Position numbers and translations under genes: made by a program. Shown here in pieces: positions 14,844 through 22,387 of a DNA stretch of 40,524 nucleotides. The stretch is from positions 1-40,524 of the IMG/VR virus record IMGVR_UViG_3300036944_000911. One strand, given 5' to 3'. Source of the DNA: a virus. Position 1 is the stretch's first letter, and the number at the start of each line of letters is the position of its first letter. The notes beneath the pieces were generated by a model that saw only the letters and a program-made list of their open reading frames with translations, searched no databases and was not told where the DNA came from.

Positions 14844-16153
14844 TATGCAACCCTCCGTGGGCGATTAACTGCGCGGCGCGGCTGTACGAACTGGTGCCCC
14901 AGTGCCAGATAGCGGAACGCATCCGAGCCGTGGCTGGTCCAGTCGTGCACTGGGCGGTCGTGGTAAATTTTTCGTTCAGGGTCATATTCACGGCGGTATT
15001 GCCTCAGGCAATCAATGCCCTGTTTGCAAGCGTCCTTATCGAAATGGCACTTGGGCAAAAAACTACGCACAGCGTGTATGCCGTCTGCCAGAGACTGGGC
15101 AGGCACCACCTCCACATTGCGCATGCCGAGGCTCTGCAGTGTCTCAAGGCGACTCTTGCCGGAACCGAGTTCAGTCACCTTCACATCATGCGGCAGATAG
15201 TGCTTTGCAAACGTGTAGCCCTGTTCATGCAGCCAGTTGACGTAATGTCCCAGCCCTTGTCCGCTGTTCTCGTAGTAGTTGATAATGCGCATCTCGCCGC
15301 GATACTCTTGAGCGCACCATATGGACGTTGAGTCACTTACGCCCAGGTCCCATGCCGTGTAGACCGGCAAGGCAGGCTCCCAAGGCACTCGGTCAAACCG
15401 GCCTTGAGTCTCCATGTGCTCTATGATTTTGGCGTAGTAGGCGCCCACAAGTGCAGCATCAAAACTAACCTCATACTCCTGACGAAACAGCGCGTCCCCG
15501 TCGTCCGGCCCGTACAGAATGGTGTACTCGCGTCTGGCTTCTGCGAGCTGCTCGGGCGTAAAAACCCCTGTCTCAGAGGCAGGCAAGCGCTGCACGAACC
15601 ATCTCGGGTCGTTCTGCTTCTCTTCAAACAGCTTCGCCGCATGGTTCCGGCCTCGCGGCGTCCCGTTGAACAGTGCCCATCCGCCGTTTTCATCCAAGAT
15701 GGGCCGCAGATACGCCCACGCCAGCGGGTTGGTCAGGGGGTACTCGGAAAATACCAGCCCGTAGGGCGGCGAACCCACAAGGCTGTTAAAATTATCAGCA
15801 CCAACGAAATGAATCATCGAGCCGTTCACCAGCTGGATATCCATTGTCGTGCTGCGCTTCGCTCTGCATATAGCATCCGGGAAAGCCTCATCTATGCGGC
15901 GGCGTCCGGTGTGCGGGTTCACGGCATCCCATATCGCCTTGCGCACCTGGTTAGCCTGCGGCAGCATATACCAGTAGGTGGCCGGTTTGCGGATCGCAGC
16001 GGACGCAGTGAAATGCAGCCCGTTGTCGTCTTTACCCGCGCGGCGGTGCCACACCAGCAGAATGCGCTTGCCTGCCGGGTCGTCTCCGGCATAGCGCCAC
16101 ATCGGGAGCTGGTACTCCCGAGGCGTCCAGTTATTTGGAATCCGAATCCGCAA
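14843..16153 (-). CDS. terL: Terminase large subunit
   Basis: 436 aa. The ATPase P-loop is 'WHRRAGKD' (residues 35-42); the Walker-B-like strand 'YGLVFSEY' (131-138) has Ser where many have Asp, followed by the catalytic Glu. The coupling motif is 'LFNGTPRGRN' (161-170). The RNase-H-like nuclease shows 'AWDLGVSD' (267-274) and a late 'HGSDAFRYLALGH'. It packages DNA into the procapsid through the portal. It overlaps terS by 23 bases and abuts the portal gene. The rather short N-terminal domain is notable. Confidence 0.93.
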   Translation of the reverse strand: MRIRIPNNWTPREYQLPMWRYAGDDPAGKRILLVWHRRAGKDDNGLHFTASAAIRKPATYWYMLPQANQVRKAIWDAVNPHTGRRRIDEAFPDAICRAKRSTTMDIQLVNGSMIHFVGADNFNSLVGSPPYGLVFSEYPLTNPLAWAYLRPILDENGGWALFNGTPRGRNHAAKLFEEKQNDPRWFVQRLPASETGVFTPEQLAEARREYTILYGPDDGDALFRQEYEVSFDAALVGAYYAKIIEHMETQGRFDRVPWEPALPVYTAWDLGVSDSTSIWCAQEYRGEMRIINYYENSGQGLGHYVNWLHEQGYTFAKHYLPHDVKVTELGSGKSRLETLQSLGMRNVEVVPAQSLADGIHAVRSFLPKCHFDKDACKQGIDCLRQYRREYDPERKIYHDRPVHDWTSHGSDAFRYLALGHQFVQPRRAVNRPRRVA

Positions 16154-16580
16154 AACTCACAACCTCAACGGTCAGCGGCCCACCATCAGCGCCGGTCAGT
16201 TCGTTTTTACTCCGCTCCGCGTACTTCTCAGGGTGATGAGCTTTCAGCAGGCAAATCAGCAGTGTGTCCGAGTATTTGCGCGTAGTGCCGCATTGAATAC
16301 CCTTGTGCCACACAGGCTCGTCCCATCCTTCCACGGCACGGCGTCTGGCCTCGTCCTCAAGTCGCGCAGCCCCGATTCGTGCGGCCTCGTCCCAATCGGC
16401 GGCGAACTCTTCATCACGGGCGCGACGTGCATACAGCGCAACACGGCTAAGAGCAGCCTCGTCAGCGGCCCTCGCTACGTTGCCGTATTCGGAGAGCAGC
16501 GCTAAAAACCGTTGCAGCTTTTTAGGTGTCACTGCGTTGTCTTTCCGCTGCTTCGTTTTCGCCTTCTTCGCGCCTGCCAT
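16131..16580 (-). CDS. terS: Terminase small subunit
   Basis: 149 aa with a basic start (MAGAKKAKTKQRKDNA) and a helix-turn-helix at about 20-55 ('FLALLSEYGNVARAADEAAL', 'SRVALYARRARDEEF'). The family's C-terminal signature 'YSDTLLICLLKAHHPEKYAE' is at about 103-122. It recognises phage DNA and regulates TerL. It lies directly upstream of terL and overlaps it by 23 bases, suggesting translational coupling. Confidence 0.88.
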   Translation of the reverse strand: MAGAKKAKTKQRKDNAVTPKKLQRFLALLSEYGNVARAADEAALSRVALYARRARDEEFAADWDEAARIGAARLEDEARRRAVEGWDEPVWHKGIQCGTTRKYSDTLLICLLKAHHPEKYAERSKNELTGADGGPLTVEVVSFADSDSK

Positions 16581-16593
16581 CGGTTGCCGTCTC

Positions 16594-16980
16594 CTATCCG
16601 ATAATTCCGCCCTTACATCGGGCTTCGCCTGCAGAGTCGGTATCGCCTGCCATCCTGCGTTCCGTCATATGTGGCGCATCTGTTTCGCCATATGTGGCGA
16701 ATCCACTATATCGACTACTTTTTAACCGCACCCGCCATATCGTGGCTCTACCCGTACGTACTCGCTCCATCAGCCCGGACGCCTCAAACTCGGCAATCGC
16801 CCTGTCGAGAGTGCGCCCCTTCAATCCGGTTCGCTCTTCAACGGTGTCGCGCCTGAGCCGTGCATATCCGCGCTCCTCAATGACGGCGAGGGCAACCACG
16901 GTGCCGAAATTCTTCGCGTGCGACGAAAGCGGCGCATGTGCAACGGAGCGCACAAGCTCCAGTTTCTCGCTGACTGTCAT
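16594..16980 (-). CDS. Winged-helix DNA-binding protein (128 aa)
   Basis: Starts MTVSEKLELVRSVAHAPLSS. Residues 20-90 form a winged helix of the kind found in replication-initiator N-termini ('LRRDTVEERTGLKGRTLDRA', 'IAEFEASGLMERVRTGRATI'). It sits between the lysis genes and terS, where a DNA-binding packaging or late regulatory protein is plausible. The gene contains two copies of CATATGTGGCG 24 bases apart (about 16666 and 16690). No good ribosome site is visible. Role unknown. Confidence 0.6.
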   Translation of the reverse strand: MTVSEKLELVRSVAHAPLSSHAKNFGTVVALAVIEERGYARLRRDTVEERTGLKGRTLDRAIAEFEASGLMERVRTGRATIWRVRLKSSRYSGFATYGETDAPHMTERRMAGDTDSAGEARCKGGIIG

Positions 16981-16986
16981 TGATCA

Positions 16987-17217
16987 TCACAAATGCCTAT
17001 ATGGTCTGCCTTCAAACCACACCCGCCAGTCACAGGAGGTCATATCGCCGTCCAGTATGCGGCGGGACTTGTACCCCCACCAGCGGCCTGCTGAGTCCAT
17101 CCAGACAAAGTGGGGCAACCATCGCAGCGAACCTTTCAACGCCTTGATGCGCCCGCCGTGCAGCAGCCACATCGCCAGCGCCCAACACAGGCAGTTGGAG
17201 CGGCGCGGGGTGTACAT
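16987..17217 (-). CDS. Small lysis-cassette protein (76 aa), unknown
   Basis: The ATG overlaps the TAA of the upstream gene (TAATG at 17217). Sequence MYTPRRSNCLCWALAMWLLH, then 'KGSLRWLPHFVWMD' and 'WWGYKSRRILDGD'; it is Trp- and Arg-rich with one amphipathic segment. Similar short proteins occur near lysis genes in other phages, but I know no assigned function. Confidence 0.55.
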   Translation of the reverse strand: MYTPRRSNCLCWALAMWLLHGGRIKALKGSLRWLPHFVWMDSAGRWWGYKSRRILDGDMTSCDWRVWFEGRPYRHL

Positions 17218-17471
17218 TATTTCCGCGCCTCGACGCGCGTTACCCGCGTGTCAATGTCGTCGACTTTGGCAGACAACGCGGAAAACTCCTCCCGCGTGGC
17301 AAAATTCTTTGCGTTATCAAGCTGGCAGGCATGCTGCGATGCCTCAAAACAGTCCATGCGGCGCACCACTTTGGCAACGGCGTCTTTCAGCTCGGACGTC
17401 CAGAGCCGTAAAAAGACGAGCACGAGGCCGGAGCCGACGAGGGGCGACAGGAGAGACAGAATATTGTCCAT
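17217..17471 (-). CDS. Membrane-anchored coiled-coil lysis protein (84 aa)
   Basis: An N-terminal hydrophobic segment (residues 4-22, 'ILSLLSPLVGSGLVLVFLRL') is followed by a charged helix with heptad-like spacing ('FSALSAKVDDIDTRVTRVEA'). One TM helix plus coiled coil directly after the holin suggests a spanin-like or holin-accessory function. No lipobox outer spanin is seen nearby, so a complete two-component spanin is not demonstrated. Confidence 0.6.
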   Translation of the reverse strand: MDNILSLLSPLVGSGLVLVFLRLWTSELKDAVAKVVRRMDCFEASQHACQLDNAKNFATREEFSALSAKVDDIDTRVTRVEARK

Positions 17472-17474
17472 GAG

Positions 17475-17879
17475 TTACCGCGCTATGCCCTTGCTTTTTT
17501 CCCACGACCGCAGCCCCCCCATGCCCAGCATGCCGAGTGTCAGCTCCCACAACACGCCATCCAGCACTGGCAACGGCGGCGCAGTCGGGTCTCCCCACAT
17601 CAATACGCACCAGACCATCACAGGGCGAAAAACCACATAGGCCACCCCCGCCGCGCAGCACCAGCCGATACAGGGCCGCCACCCGGCGACAAAAATCGAC
17701 CGGTGAGCGGCCTCGGTTCTGTTGATCTCCCGCTGGTCGGCATCGGCCTGCGCCGCGATAGACAGCATCTCGCGCTGATACTCGGCCTCAGCTCTGGCCC
17801 GCGCGTTCGGGTCAGGAATCAGATCGAGCAGTTTCTGAACAGCCGGACCGATCAGGGGAATAAACGCGGCAAATCCCAT
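17475..17879 (-). CDS. Holin, 3-TM (GTA-type) family
   Basis: 134 aa from the ATG at 17879, which overlaps the endolysin stop (TGATG) and follows GAGGTG. It has an N-terminal hydrophobic stretch ('FAAFIPLIGPAVQKLLDLI'), then a charged helix ('RARAEAEYQREMLSIAAQAD'). Then come two hydrophobic segments around 'RPCIGWCCAAGVAYVVFRPV' and 'VLWELTLGMLGMGG'. The 'FVAGWRPCIGW' signature is typical of the 3-TM holin family. It makes the membrane lesion that releases or activates the endolysin. Confidence 0.8.
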   Translation of the reverse strand: MGFAAFIPLIGPAVQKLLDLIPDPNARARAEAEYQREMLSIAAQADADQREINRTEAAHRSIFVAGWRPCIGWCCAAGVAYVVFRPVMVWCVLMWGDPTAPPLPVLDGVLWELTLGMLGMGGLRSWEKSKGIAR

Positions 17880-18334
17880 CACCGCACCTCGCCATCACGC
17901 ATCTGCAGCGCCAGACGCGTGGCGCGCGTTTTAACCTGCCGCGCCCATTTGCTGTGCAGCATCTCGGTTGCGGCCGCGTCCCAGTCCTGCCGATCAATGG
18001 CGGACAGCATCATGCGGAACGTGCGCAGTCTGGGCAGCCCCAGATTATACGCCATGTCGATCAGCACATCGGCGCGCACGTCCTCCCCCTGCCCGCGCAG
18101 CGCCACATACTGGGGCAACCCGCGCAGCTCACGTTCTACGCGCTCGGCGTCGGCCACCAGCAGTCGGTGTGCCTGATCCTCGTTAATACGGGTTCCGTCC
18201 GTGATGCCCGGCACAGGGTGCGCGTCCAGATTATGCCCGTACCCGATGGTGCGGGCGCCTGCCGAACAGCGGTACACCTCAGGGGAAAACCCCTCATGTC
18301 GTTTGATCTGGTCGATTATATGAGGCGACAGCAC
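17879..18334 (-). CDS. Endolysin, T4-type lysozyme (GH24)
   Basis: 151 aa from the GTG at 18334 (GGAGG seven bases upstream; the start shares G with the upstream TAG). The catalytic layout is Glu14 in 'IKRHEG', Cys23 in 'EVYRCSAGART', Thr29 in 'RTIGYGH'. This is the E-8-(D/C)-5-T triad spacing with cysteine in the Asp position. It cleaves the glycan between MurNAc and GlcNAc. No signal or SAR anchor is seen, so export depends on the holin. Confidence 0.88.
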   Translation of the reverse strand: MLSPHIIDQIKRHEGFSPEVYRCSAGARTIGYGHNLDAHPVPGITDGTRINEDQAHRLLVADAERVERELRGLPQYVALRGQGEDVRADVLIDMAYNLGLPRLRTFRMMLSAIDRQDWDAAATEMLHSKWARQVKTRATRLALQMRDGEVR

Positions 18335-18531
18335 TACAGCACCTCCAGAGCGCCGGAATAGCAGAATGGGCACACGCCCTCGGGGTTGGTGGATATGGTG
18401 CCGCAGACACGGCACAGAGCAATCACAGGGATGCGCGGCGCAGGATGGGGCCGACACACAGCGGCGCACGGCCTGAACTGCCGCTCCGCCATGTCGTACT
18501 GGCACCTGTCTAACGCCGTCCGTCTATCCAT
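18334..18531 (-). CDS. Small zinc-ribbon protein, first gene of the late operon (65 aa)
   Basis: The C-terminal half holds 'CRVCG' and 'CPFCY' spaced by 11 residues, a CxxC-CxxC zinc ribbon. The stop overlaps the endolysin GTG. The start is uncertain. The ATG at 18531 lies only a few bases past the -10-like element TATAGA (18540-18535), so a transcript from there would favour the ATG at 18492 (52 aa, MAERQFRPCAAVCRPH). Function unknown. Confidence 0.5.
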   Translation of the reverse strand: MDRRTALDRCQYDMAERQFRPCAAVCRPHPAPRIPVIALCRVCGTISTNPEGVCPFCYSGALEVL

Positions 18532-18534
18532 ATA

Positions 18535-18540
18535 TCTATA
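18535..18540 (-). promoter_or_regulatory. Candidate late promoter -10 element
   Basis: TATAGA on the minus strand, without a recognisable -35 at 16-18 bases. The 24-bp dyad at 18576-18599 is centred about 60 bases before the expected start, the position of a class I activator. This fits an activator-dependent late promoter. Confidence 0.4.
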
Positions 18541-18575
18541 GTCGCATGGCGTCAGGTGCGGGGCGAGGAAAACAG

Positions 18576-18599
18576 GGTTGGAAAACTGGTTTTCCAACC
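18576..18599. promoter_or_regulatory. Perfect 24-bp dyad upstream of the lysis/late operon
   Basis: Arms GGTTGGAAAAC and GTTTTCCAACC (11 bp each) are separated by two bases. It lies between the early-operon terminator and the late-operon start. A site for the phage late activator, possibly the zinc-ribbon protein at 18632-18820, is the simplest reading. Confidence 0.65.
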
Positions 18600-18609
18600 A
18601 CAAAGAGAA

Positions 18610-18627
18610 AGGCCCGTTATCGGGCCT
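18610..18627 (-). terminator. Terminator of the early replication operon
   Basis: AGGCCCG and CGGGCCT pair around a four-base loop. On the minus strand the hairpin is followed by TTCTCTTT. It directly follows the stop of the zinc-ribbon gene at 18632. Confidence 0.7.
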
Positions 18628-18631
18628 CTGT

Positions 18632-18820
18632 TCACTGGTCTATCGGTCTTGGTGGTATATAGTCTGTCACAGATTCATGCGTCTTTACCACTCCGCCACA
18701 TTGTGGGCAAAAGCACACCCTGCTTTTCCCGCTACCTACGCCCGTCACCGTTTTCAGTATTTCCGTGGGGACACCGCATGTAGGGCACAAAACCCCTCCT
18801 TTGCCTCTAGGCCGTGCCAT
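18632..18820 (-). CDS. Zinc-ribbon protein, candidate late transcription activator (62 aa)
   Basis: Starts MARPRGKGGVLCPTCGVPTE, with 'CPTC' near residue 12 and 'CPQCGG' near 38, then 'VVKTHESVTDYIPPRPI'. The CxxC...CxxC arrangement and the 'ESVxxYI' tail recall Ogr/Delta activators of P2-like phages, which recruit RNA polymerase to dyad sites upstream of late promoters. It is the last gene before a terminator, followed by a perfect dyad and the late operon. The assignment is from pattern and position; other small zinc ribbons could look similar. A longer start at 18841 lacks a good ribosome site. Confidence 0.5.
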   Translation of the reverse strand: MARPRGKGGVLCPTCGVPTEILKTVTGVGSGKSRVCFCPQCGGVVKTHESVTDYIPPRPIDQ

Positions 18821-19046
18821 ACCCACCCCCTGAGAAAACATAGCTCGGCACGGGCATCAGGCGCCCGTCCATACTGGCAACGCGCTTCCGCGTCGCTGTT
18901 GCCGTGCCCGCCGCTATGGCGGTTTTCACCGCCTTGCGCACACGATTTTCTGTCCAGCCTGTTTTCTCCACCAGCTCCGCCACCGTCCACCCTTCGCCGC
19001 TGTCTGCGTCCGTCTCAAACAGCACCAGCAAGTCAGGGTCCACCAT
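18807..19046 (-). CDS. Winged helix-turn-helix protein (79 aa)
   Basis: The ATG at 19046 overlaps the stop of the metallophosphoesterase gene (TAATG). Sequence MVDPDLLVLFETDADSGEGW, then 'TVAELVEKTGWTENRVRKAV' (helix-turn-helix) and a wing-like 'GTATATRKRVASMDGRLMPV'. A DNA-binding regulator is likely. It immediately precedes, and overlaps, the zinc-ribbon gene, so the two may act together in the switch to late expression. Confidence 0.6.
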   Translation of the reverse strand: MVDPDLLVLFETDADSGEGWTVAELVEKTGWTENRVRKAVKTAIAAGTATATRKRVASMDGRLMPVPSYVFSGGGYGTA

Positions 19047-19834
19047 TACGCTTTGACGGCTTTCGGGCGCGTCCGTTTGATGTCGAGTAGATGTGCCTGC
19101 CACGAAAAACCTCCGTCGTCGTCCACGTCAAAATGAATAAAGCCGAAATCGACTATGCCGGAGCACTGGCGCACCCCGTACTTGCTGCCCGGCCCCTGCA
19201 GGGCGGGCGTGGTCATGGCTATGTGTGTCGGGTCGCCGCTGAATGCGTGGTAGTGAACGTGGGACCGGACAATCACGCGCGCTTTCGGTGCCCAGCTGCG
19301 TTCATTCCACAGCACGTTCCACAGCCGCTCACGGGCAACCGCCGTATGCCTGCCATGCGGCACGCCTGAACTGCCTACTTTGTGTTTAAAATCAAAGACA
19401 CACCCGTTCACGTCCAGCCATTCGTGGCCTCCAGCCATGCCGCCTACGCGCTCGGCAAGGATGGATTCCCAGTCCTCGCCGTCAGGTCCGACGTGATACG
19501 GCGTACCGTGGATGATCAGGTGGTTCGCAGCCTGTGCCTCCTCGATGCAGGCCGCTGCCATTCTGGTCTGTTCGTTGAGGTCGGTTGTCAGCAGTTCAGA
19601 ACCACCGGAGCGTGAGCCGCGTCCGTCGATGGCGTCCCCGTTCACCACCAGCCAGTCTATGGGCTGCAGGGCGCGCAATTCTTTGCTGAACCACGTGTAT
19701 AACTCCCGCTGCAGCCGCCCCCACTGTATGCGCGGGTCGTCCACCTCCCCGCGTGACGGCAGCTGCCACCCAGGCGGGGTCAACCCGGCAAGGTGTCCGC
19801 AATGCAGGTCGCTGAGTATGACTATGCGTTTCAT
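19046..19834 (-). CDS. Calcineurin-like metallophosphoesterase (262 aa)
   Basis: Signature motifs in order: 'ILSDLHCGH' (residues 6-14), 'LVVNGDAIDG' (about 62-71), 'HLIIHGTPYHVG' (GNHE-like position), 'VIVRSHVHYHAFSG' (GHxH-like). These build the two-metal site of phosphodiesterases and phosphatases. Phage members can process nucleic-acid ends or small nucleotides; the substrate cannot be told here. It overlaps the upstream gene by four bases (ATGA) and is in the early operon, coupled to an ATP-grasp-like protein. Confidence 0.85.
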   Translation of the reverse strand: MKRIVILSDLHCGHLAGLTPPGWQLPSRGEVDDPRIQWGRLQRELYTWFSKELRALQPIDWLVVNGDAIDGRGSRSGGSELLTTDLNEQTRMAAACIEEAQAANHLIIHGTPYHVGPDGEDWESILAERVGGMAGGHEWLDVNGCVFDFKHKVGSSGVPHGRHTAVARERLWNVLWNERSWAPKARVIVRSHVHYHAFSGDPTHIAMTTPALQGPGSKYGVRQCSGIVDFGFIHFDVDDDGGFSWQAHLLDIKRTRPKAVKA

Positions 19835-21195
19835 TGTGCTATCCGCGATGGTATATTGCCCTTCCGCATCTTGTCGGCAAAGTGGCTGCCGACACCTATA
19901 TGCCCGGTGAAAAGAATACCCTCGCCGTCAGCCATTCCCCCAATAAGCGCATCCAGCGCCGCCATGCCACCGGCGGGGTCAAACCGGTGCCAATGCGTAG
20001 CCTCGCCGGGCACTATTGTGCGGCCCTGCGACGCGCTCGCGCCGGTGTGCAGCTGCACTACCCATACCCGCTCGCCGTCATACACCCACTCACCGCGCAC
20101 GGGCCGCATGAGGCGCACGCTAGCACGGATAAACACGGCCATAACCATATGCCGCACGCCGTCCGGCAGGTCCTCGGGAGCGCGCTGCGCGAGCATATAC
20201 TCGTCGCCATAGCCACGGCACCCCTCGACGAGCGGCGTGCCGTCCGCCTGCGTTACGTATGTGCCGGACCATTTCGCCCGTACACCATCCTGCGCCAGAC
20301 AGCTGGCAAGTGCTGTGCCGTCGGGGTCGTCTGCCTGCATCAACTCGTATGGGTCACGCCAACCCCTGCAGGTTGTGTACTTGCCCGGCATCTGTACCGC
20401 CGGACTAGTGCGCATCCACACGACACCGCGATGTGTGCGCGAGCCTATTGTAAACGGAGTAAGCGCCCTGTTGCGCGGGTAAACCGTGGCCGATGGCACG
20501 GGCAGGCCAATACAGGCGGCAACCAGCAGGCCAAACGCTTTGTCGCCGATATGCCGTGAAAACCGGCACGGCCAGAACATGGACGGCTGCACGTCAATGG
20601 CGCCCACATGCTGCGCTTCCCATATAATTGCCGTGTCGTGCAGGTACCCGCGCCGCGCGGGGTGCACCGAGAACTCAACGCGCGTTTCATCATCAAACCC
20701 GGTACACAGTGCGGACAGTTCGCCATAAACGTGTTGCAGCATTGCCAGCCCCGTACCGCGCGGCCATGCCGGTATATCCTCGGTGCTCTGTTCGACAAAA
20801 CGCGGCGTAACCCCCGGCGCAAACTCAACAACGCCGCCCTGTATGACACCTGAAACACCACCGTCATCGAGTGCTATTGATTCGTTAATGATTACGCTGT
20901 ACCCATTATGGCACAGGCTGCGCGCGGCATTGGCCGCATCAGCAGCGTTCAGTTCACGCAGAAACGGGCACCCCTGCGGGTCATCGGGCCTGTAGCTGCG
21001 CACATTCAATAAGCCCTCGCCTGAGCTGTTTATAAGGTTTCGGGCGGCGTCATCTATACCATCAAAGGCATGACCAATCCCCCAGCCGCGCACAGCGCTG
21101 TACGTCTGTTCCATCGCCGGGGTGAACGCAACAAATTGCGCCACATTGTGCCCTGCCACGACCATGTCATGCAGTACTCTGTCCTTACGATGCAT
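19831..21195 (-). CDS. Large early protein with possible PEP-synthase-type ATP-grasp features (454 aa)
   Basis: Start at 21195, preceded by GGGGGTGGC. Residues about 65-80 read 'LLNVRSYRPDDPQGCPF', about 105-140 'VIINESIALDDGGVSGVIQG' then 'VVEFAPGVTPRFVEQS', and about 180-205 'ETRVEFSVHPARRGYLHD'. The order VRSxx, xSGVxxG, late E/D strand resembles the pyruvate/PEP-binding ATP-grasp domain of PEP synthase and PPDK. The rest (about 220-454) is unrecognised. If correct, it would phosphorylate or ligate a substrate using ATP. I am unsure; a novel family is equally possible. It overlaps the metallophosphoesterase by four bases. Confidence 0.55.
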   Translation of the reverse strand: MHRKDRVLHDMVVAGHNVAQFVAFTPAMEQTYSAVRGWGIGHAFDGIDDAARNLINSSGEGLLNVRSYRPDDPQGCPFLRELNAADAANAARSLCHNGYSVIINESIALDDGGVSGVIQGGVVEFAPGVTPRFVEQSTEDIPAWPRGTGLAMLQHVYGELSALCTGFDDETRVEFSVHPARRGYLHDTAIIWEAQHVGAIDVQPSMFWPCRFSRHIGDKAFGLLVAACIGLPVPSATVYPRNRALTPFTIGSRTHRGVVWMRTSPAVQMPGKYTTCRGWRDPYELMQADDPDGTALASCLAQDGVRAKWSGTYVTQADGTPLVEGCRGYGDEYMLAQRAPEDLPDGVRHMVMAVFIRASVRLMRPVRGEWVYDGERVWVVQLHTGASASQGRTIVPGEATHWHRFDPAGGMAALDALIGGMADGEGILFTGHIGVGSHFADKMRKGNIPSRIAQ

Positions 21196-21532
21196 TGCCA
21201 CCCCCTTCGCTGCTAGGCGCACCTTTGCCCGCCTCTATCTCCTCAAGGCTTATCACCGTGGCGGCGATGTAGTTAATCGCGCCGTGCAGCTCTGCTATGG
21301 CCGCCCCCGCCCCGCGCAGCTTGTACAGTCTGCCGGACTCAATAGTCTTTTTGATTGCCTGATAGGCCAACGCGCCCACAGGATGGTCGCCCACAAGTCG
21401 CGTAATCTGCATAATGGGCTGGTCTTCAAATCTGTTGTTGTCGGCGTGACGCTCCCTGCCCTTGCCGTCACTGGCCTGCTTACAGGCATCCTCAAGCACT
21501 TTGCGCAGCGCGCTATACCTGTCTTCCGTCAT
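21185..21532 (-). CDS. Hypothetical helical protein (115 aa)
   Basis: Starts MTEDRYSALRKVLEDACKQA, then 'MQITRLVGDHPVGALAYQAI' and 'IAELHGAINYIAATVISLEE'. It is mostly helical and acidic near the end. The start overlaps the previous gene's stop by four bases (ATGA), and its own end overlaps the 454-aa gene by 11. It has the look of small phage nucleotide-metabolism or regulatory proteins, but I cannot name a family. Confidence 0.6.
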   Translation of the reverse strand: MTEDRYSALRKVLEDACKQASDGKGRERHADNNRFEDQPIMQITRLVGDHPVGALAYQAIKKTIESGRLYKLRGAGAAIAELHGAINYIAATVISLEEIEAGKGAPSSEGGGNAS

Positions 21533-21705
21533 ACCCCACTCCGTCTCGCATGGTCTCTGCGCGCCTGTTCGGGGAACGGGCACGACTCCAGTTTATGCAG
21601 GGGCACACGCTTACCGCGCTCACCCCACATTATGCCGCCTATACAGTCCCGCGCCCCGATACAGCACTGCCCCGCGAAATGGGGACTATCGCACGGTTTC
21701 AACAT
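21529..21705 (-). CDS. Cys-rich small protein (58 aa)
   Basis: ATG at 21705 with GGAGGTG upstream and TGATG coupling to the nuclease gene. It ends at 21529, overlapping the next start by four bases. Sequence MLKPCDSPHFAGQCCIGARD, then 'CIGGIMWGERGKRVPLHKLE' and 'SCPF'. Five cysteines in the first 45 residues suggest a metal-binding or disulphide mini-protein. Tight overlaps on both sides support it as real. Function unknown. Confidence 0.65.
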   Translation of the reverse strand: MLKPCDSPHFAGQCCIGARDCIGGIMWGERGKRVPLHKLESCPFPEQARRDHARRSGV

Positions 21706-22004
21706 CACTGTGCCACCTCCGTAATCACGTTCAACGCCTGCTCCACCGTCTCCACCACATGCACAGGCGCACGGTTGCGCACCTCAAGCAGCCACCGCGC
21801 TTGGTCGAGCGTCAGCTTGCGCTTGCTTTGCGCCTTGCCACCGTCCTTAACCTCCATCACAAACCAGCGCCCCCGACTGCCCACAAGCAGATCAGGGACG
21901 CCTTGCCCTGCCGGGGCCATGGACTGCACAAAGCAGCCCACAGCCCGCAGCGCCTCCACAATCTGAGGCTGGTTGTCGTCGATCTTGGCGGCTCGTCTGC
22001 GCAT
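21705..22004 (-). CDS. VRR-NUC / Holliday-junction-resolvase-like nuclease (99 aa)
   Basis: The PD-(D/E)XK core is visible: 'GQGVPDLLVGSRGRWFVMEV' gives D38 and E51-V-K53, followed by 'LTLDQARWLL'. Small stand-alone proteins of this kind are phage nucleases thought to cut branched DNA during recombination or packaging. It is adjacent to the ParB-like gene with no gap and precedes the Cys-rich gene with a one-base overlap. Its place in the replication operon fits. Confidence 0.82.
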   Translation of the reverse strand: MRRRAAKIDDNQPQIVEALRAVGCFVQSMAPAGQGVPDLLVGSRGRWFVMEVKDGGKAQSKRKLTLDQARWLLEVRNRAPVHVVETVEQALNVITEVAQ

Positions 22005-22379
22005 TTAGTCGACATCCTCCACCCATGTTGGCGGCGGCGTCACATCAAACCTAACAGCCGGGATTGTTGCATTGCCGTCCACCAAAGCCCGTACAATTCG
22101 ATGCCAACCGTCCATAATAAATCCGTCTTCATCCAGAATGACGGGGGCGCTAGTATCGGCATTGATCACCCTTTGCATATGCTCTGCGAAGCGCTTTGGT
22201 GTTTCGATAGGGTCCCAAATGGTGCGGCTTAAATCGACACAACACAAAGGCATGTCGAACACTGGCAGCTCTTTGGCATATTCAATCAGCGCAGGGACAG
22301 ACCAGCGTTTGCTACCAGCGCGGAACTTGTTGGTTGCCACGCTGGACGCCTCAAGCTTTACTGATGGGTATTGCGACAT
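22005..22379 (-). CDS. ParB-like (ParB/Srx fold) nuclease or binding protein (124 aa)
   Basis: Residues 80-110, 'ILDEDGFIMDGWHRIVRALV' then 'TIPAVRF', match the ParB/sulfiredoxin-type motif in which a D/E-G-x-H-R segment binds nucleotide. An AGGAGGTGAG site lies before the ATG at 22379. Phage single-domain relatives are seen in early operons, with DNA-nicking or regulatory roles proposed. The fold is fairly clear; the activity is not. Confidence 0.75.
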   Translation of the reverse strand: MSQYPSVKLEASSVATNKFRAGSKRWSVPALIEYAKELPVFDMPLCCVDLSRTIWDPIETPKRFAEHMQRVINADTSAPVILDEDGFIMDGWHRIVRALVDGNATIPAVRFDVTPPPTWVEDVD

Positions 22380-22387
22380 CTCACCTC

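Noticed and set aside
16660-16745. CATATGTGGCG direct repeats as an origin or cos site
   Set aside because: There are only two exact copies, within a coding frame; too little to distinguish from chance, though closeness to terS was considered.
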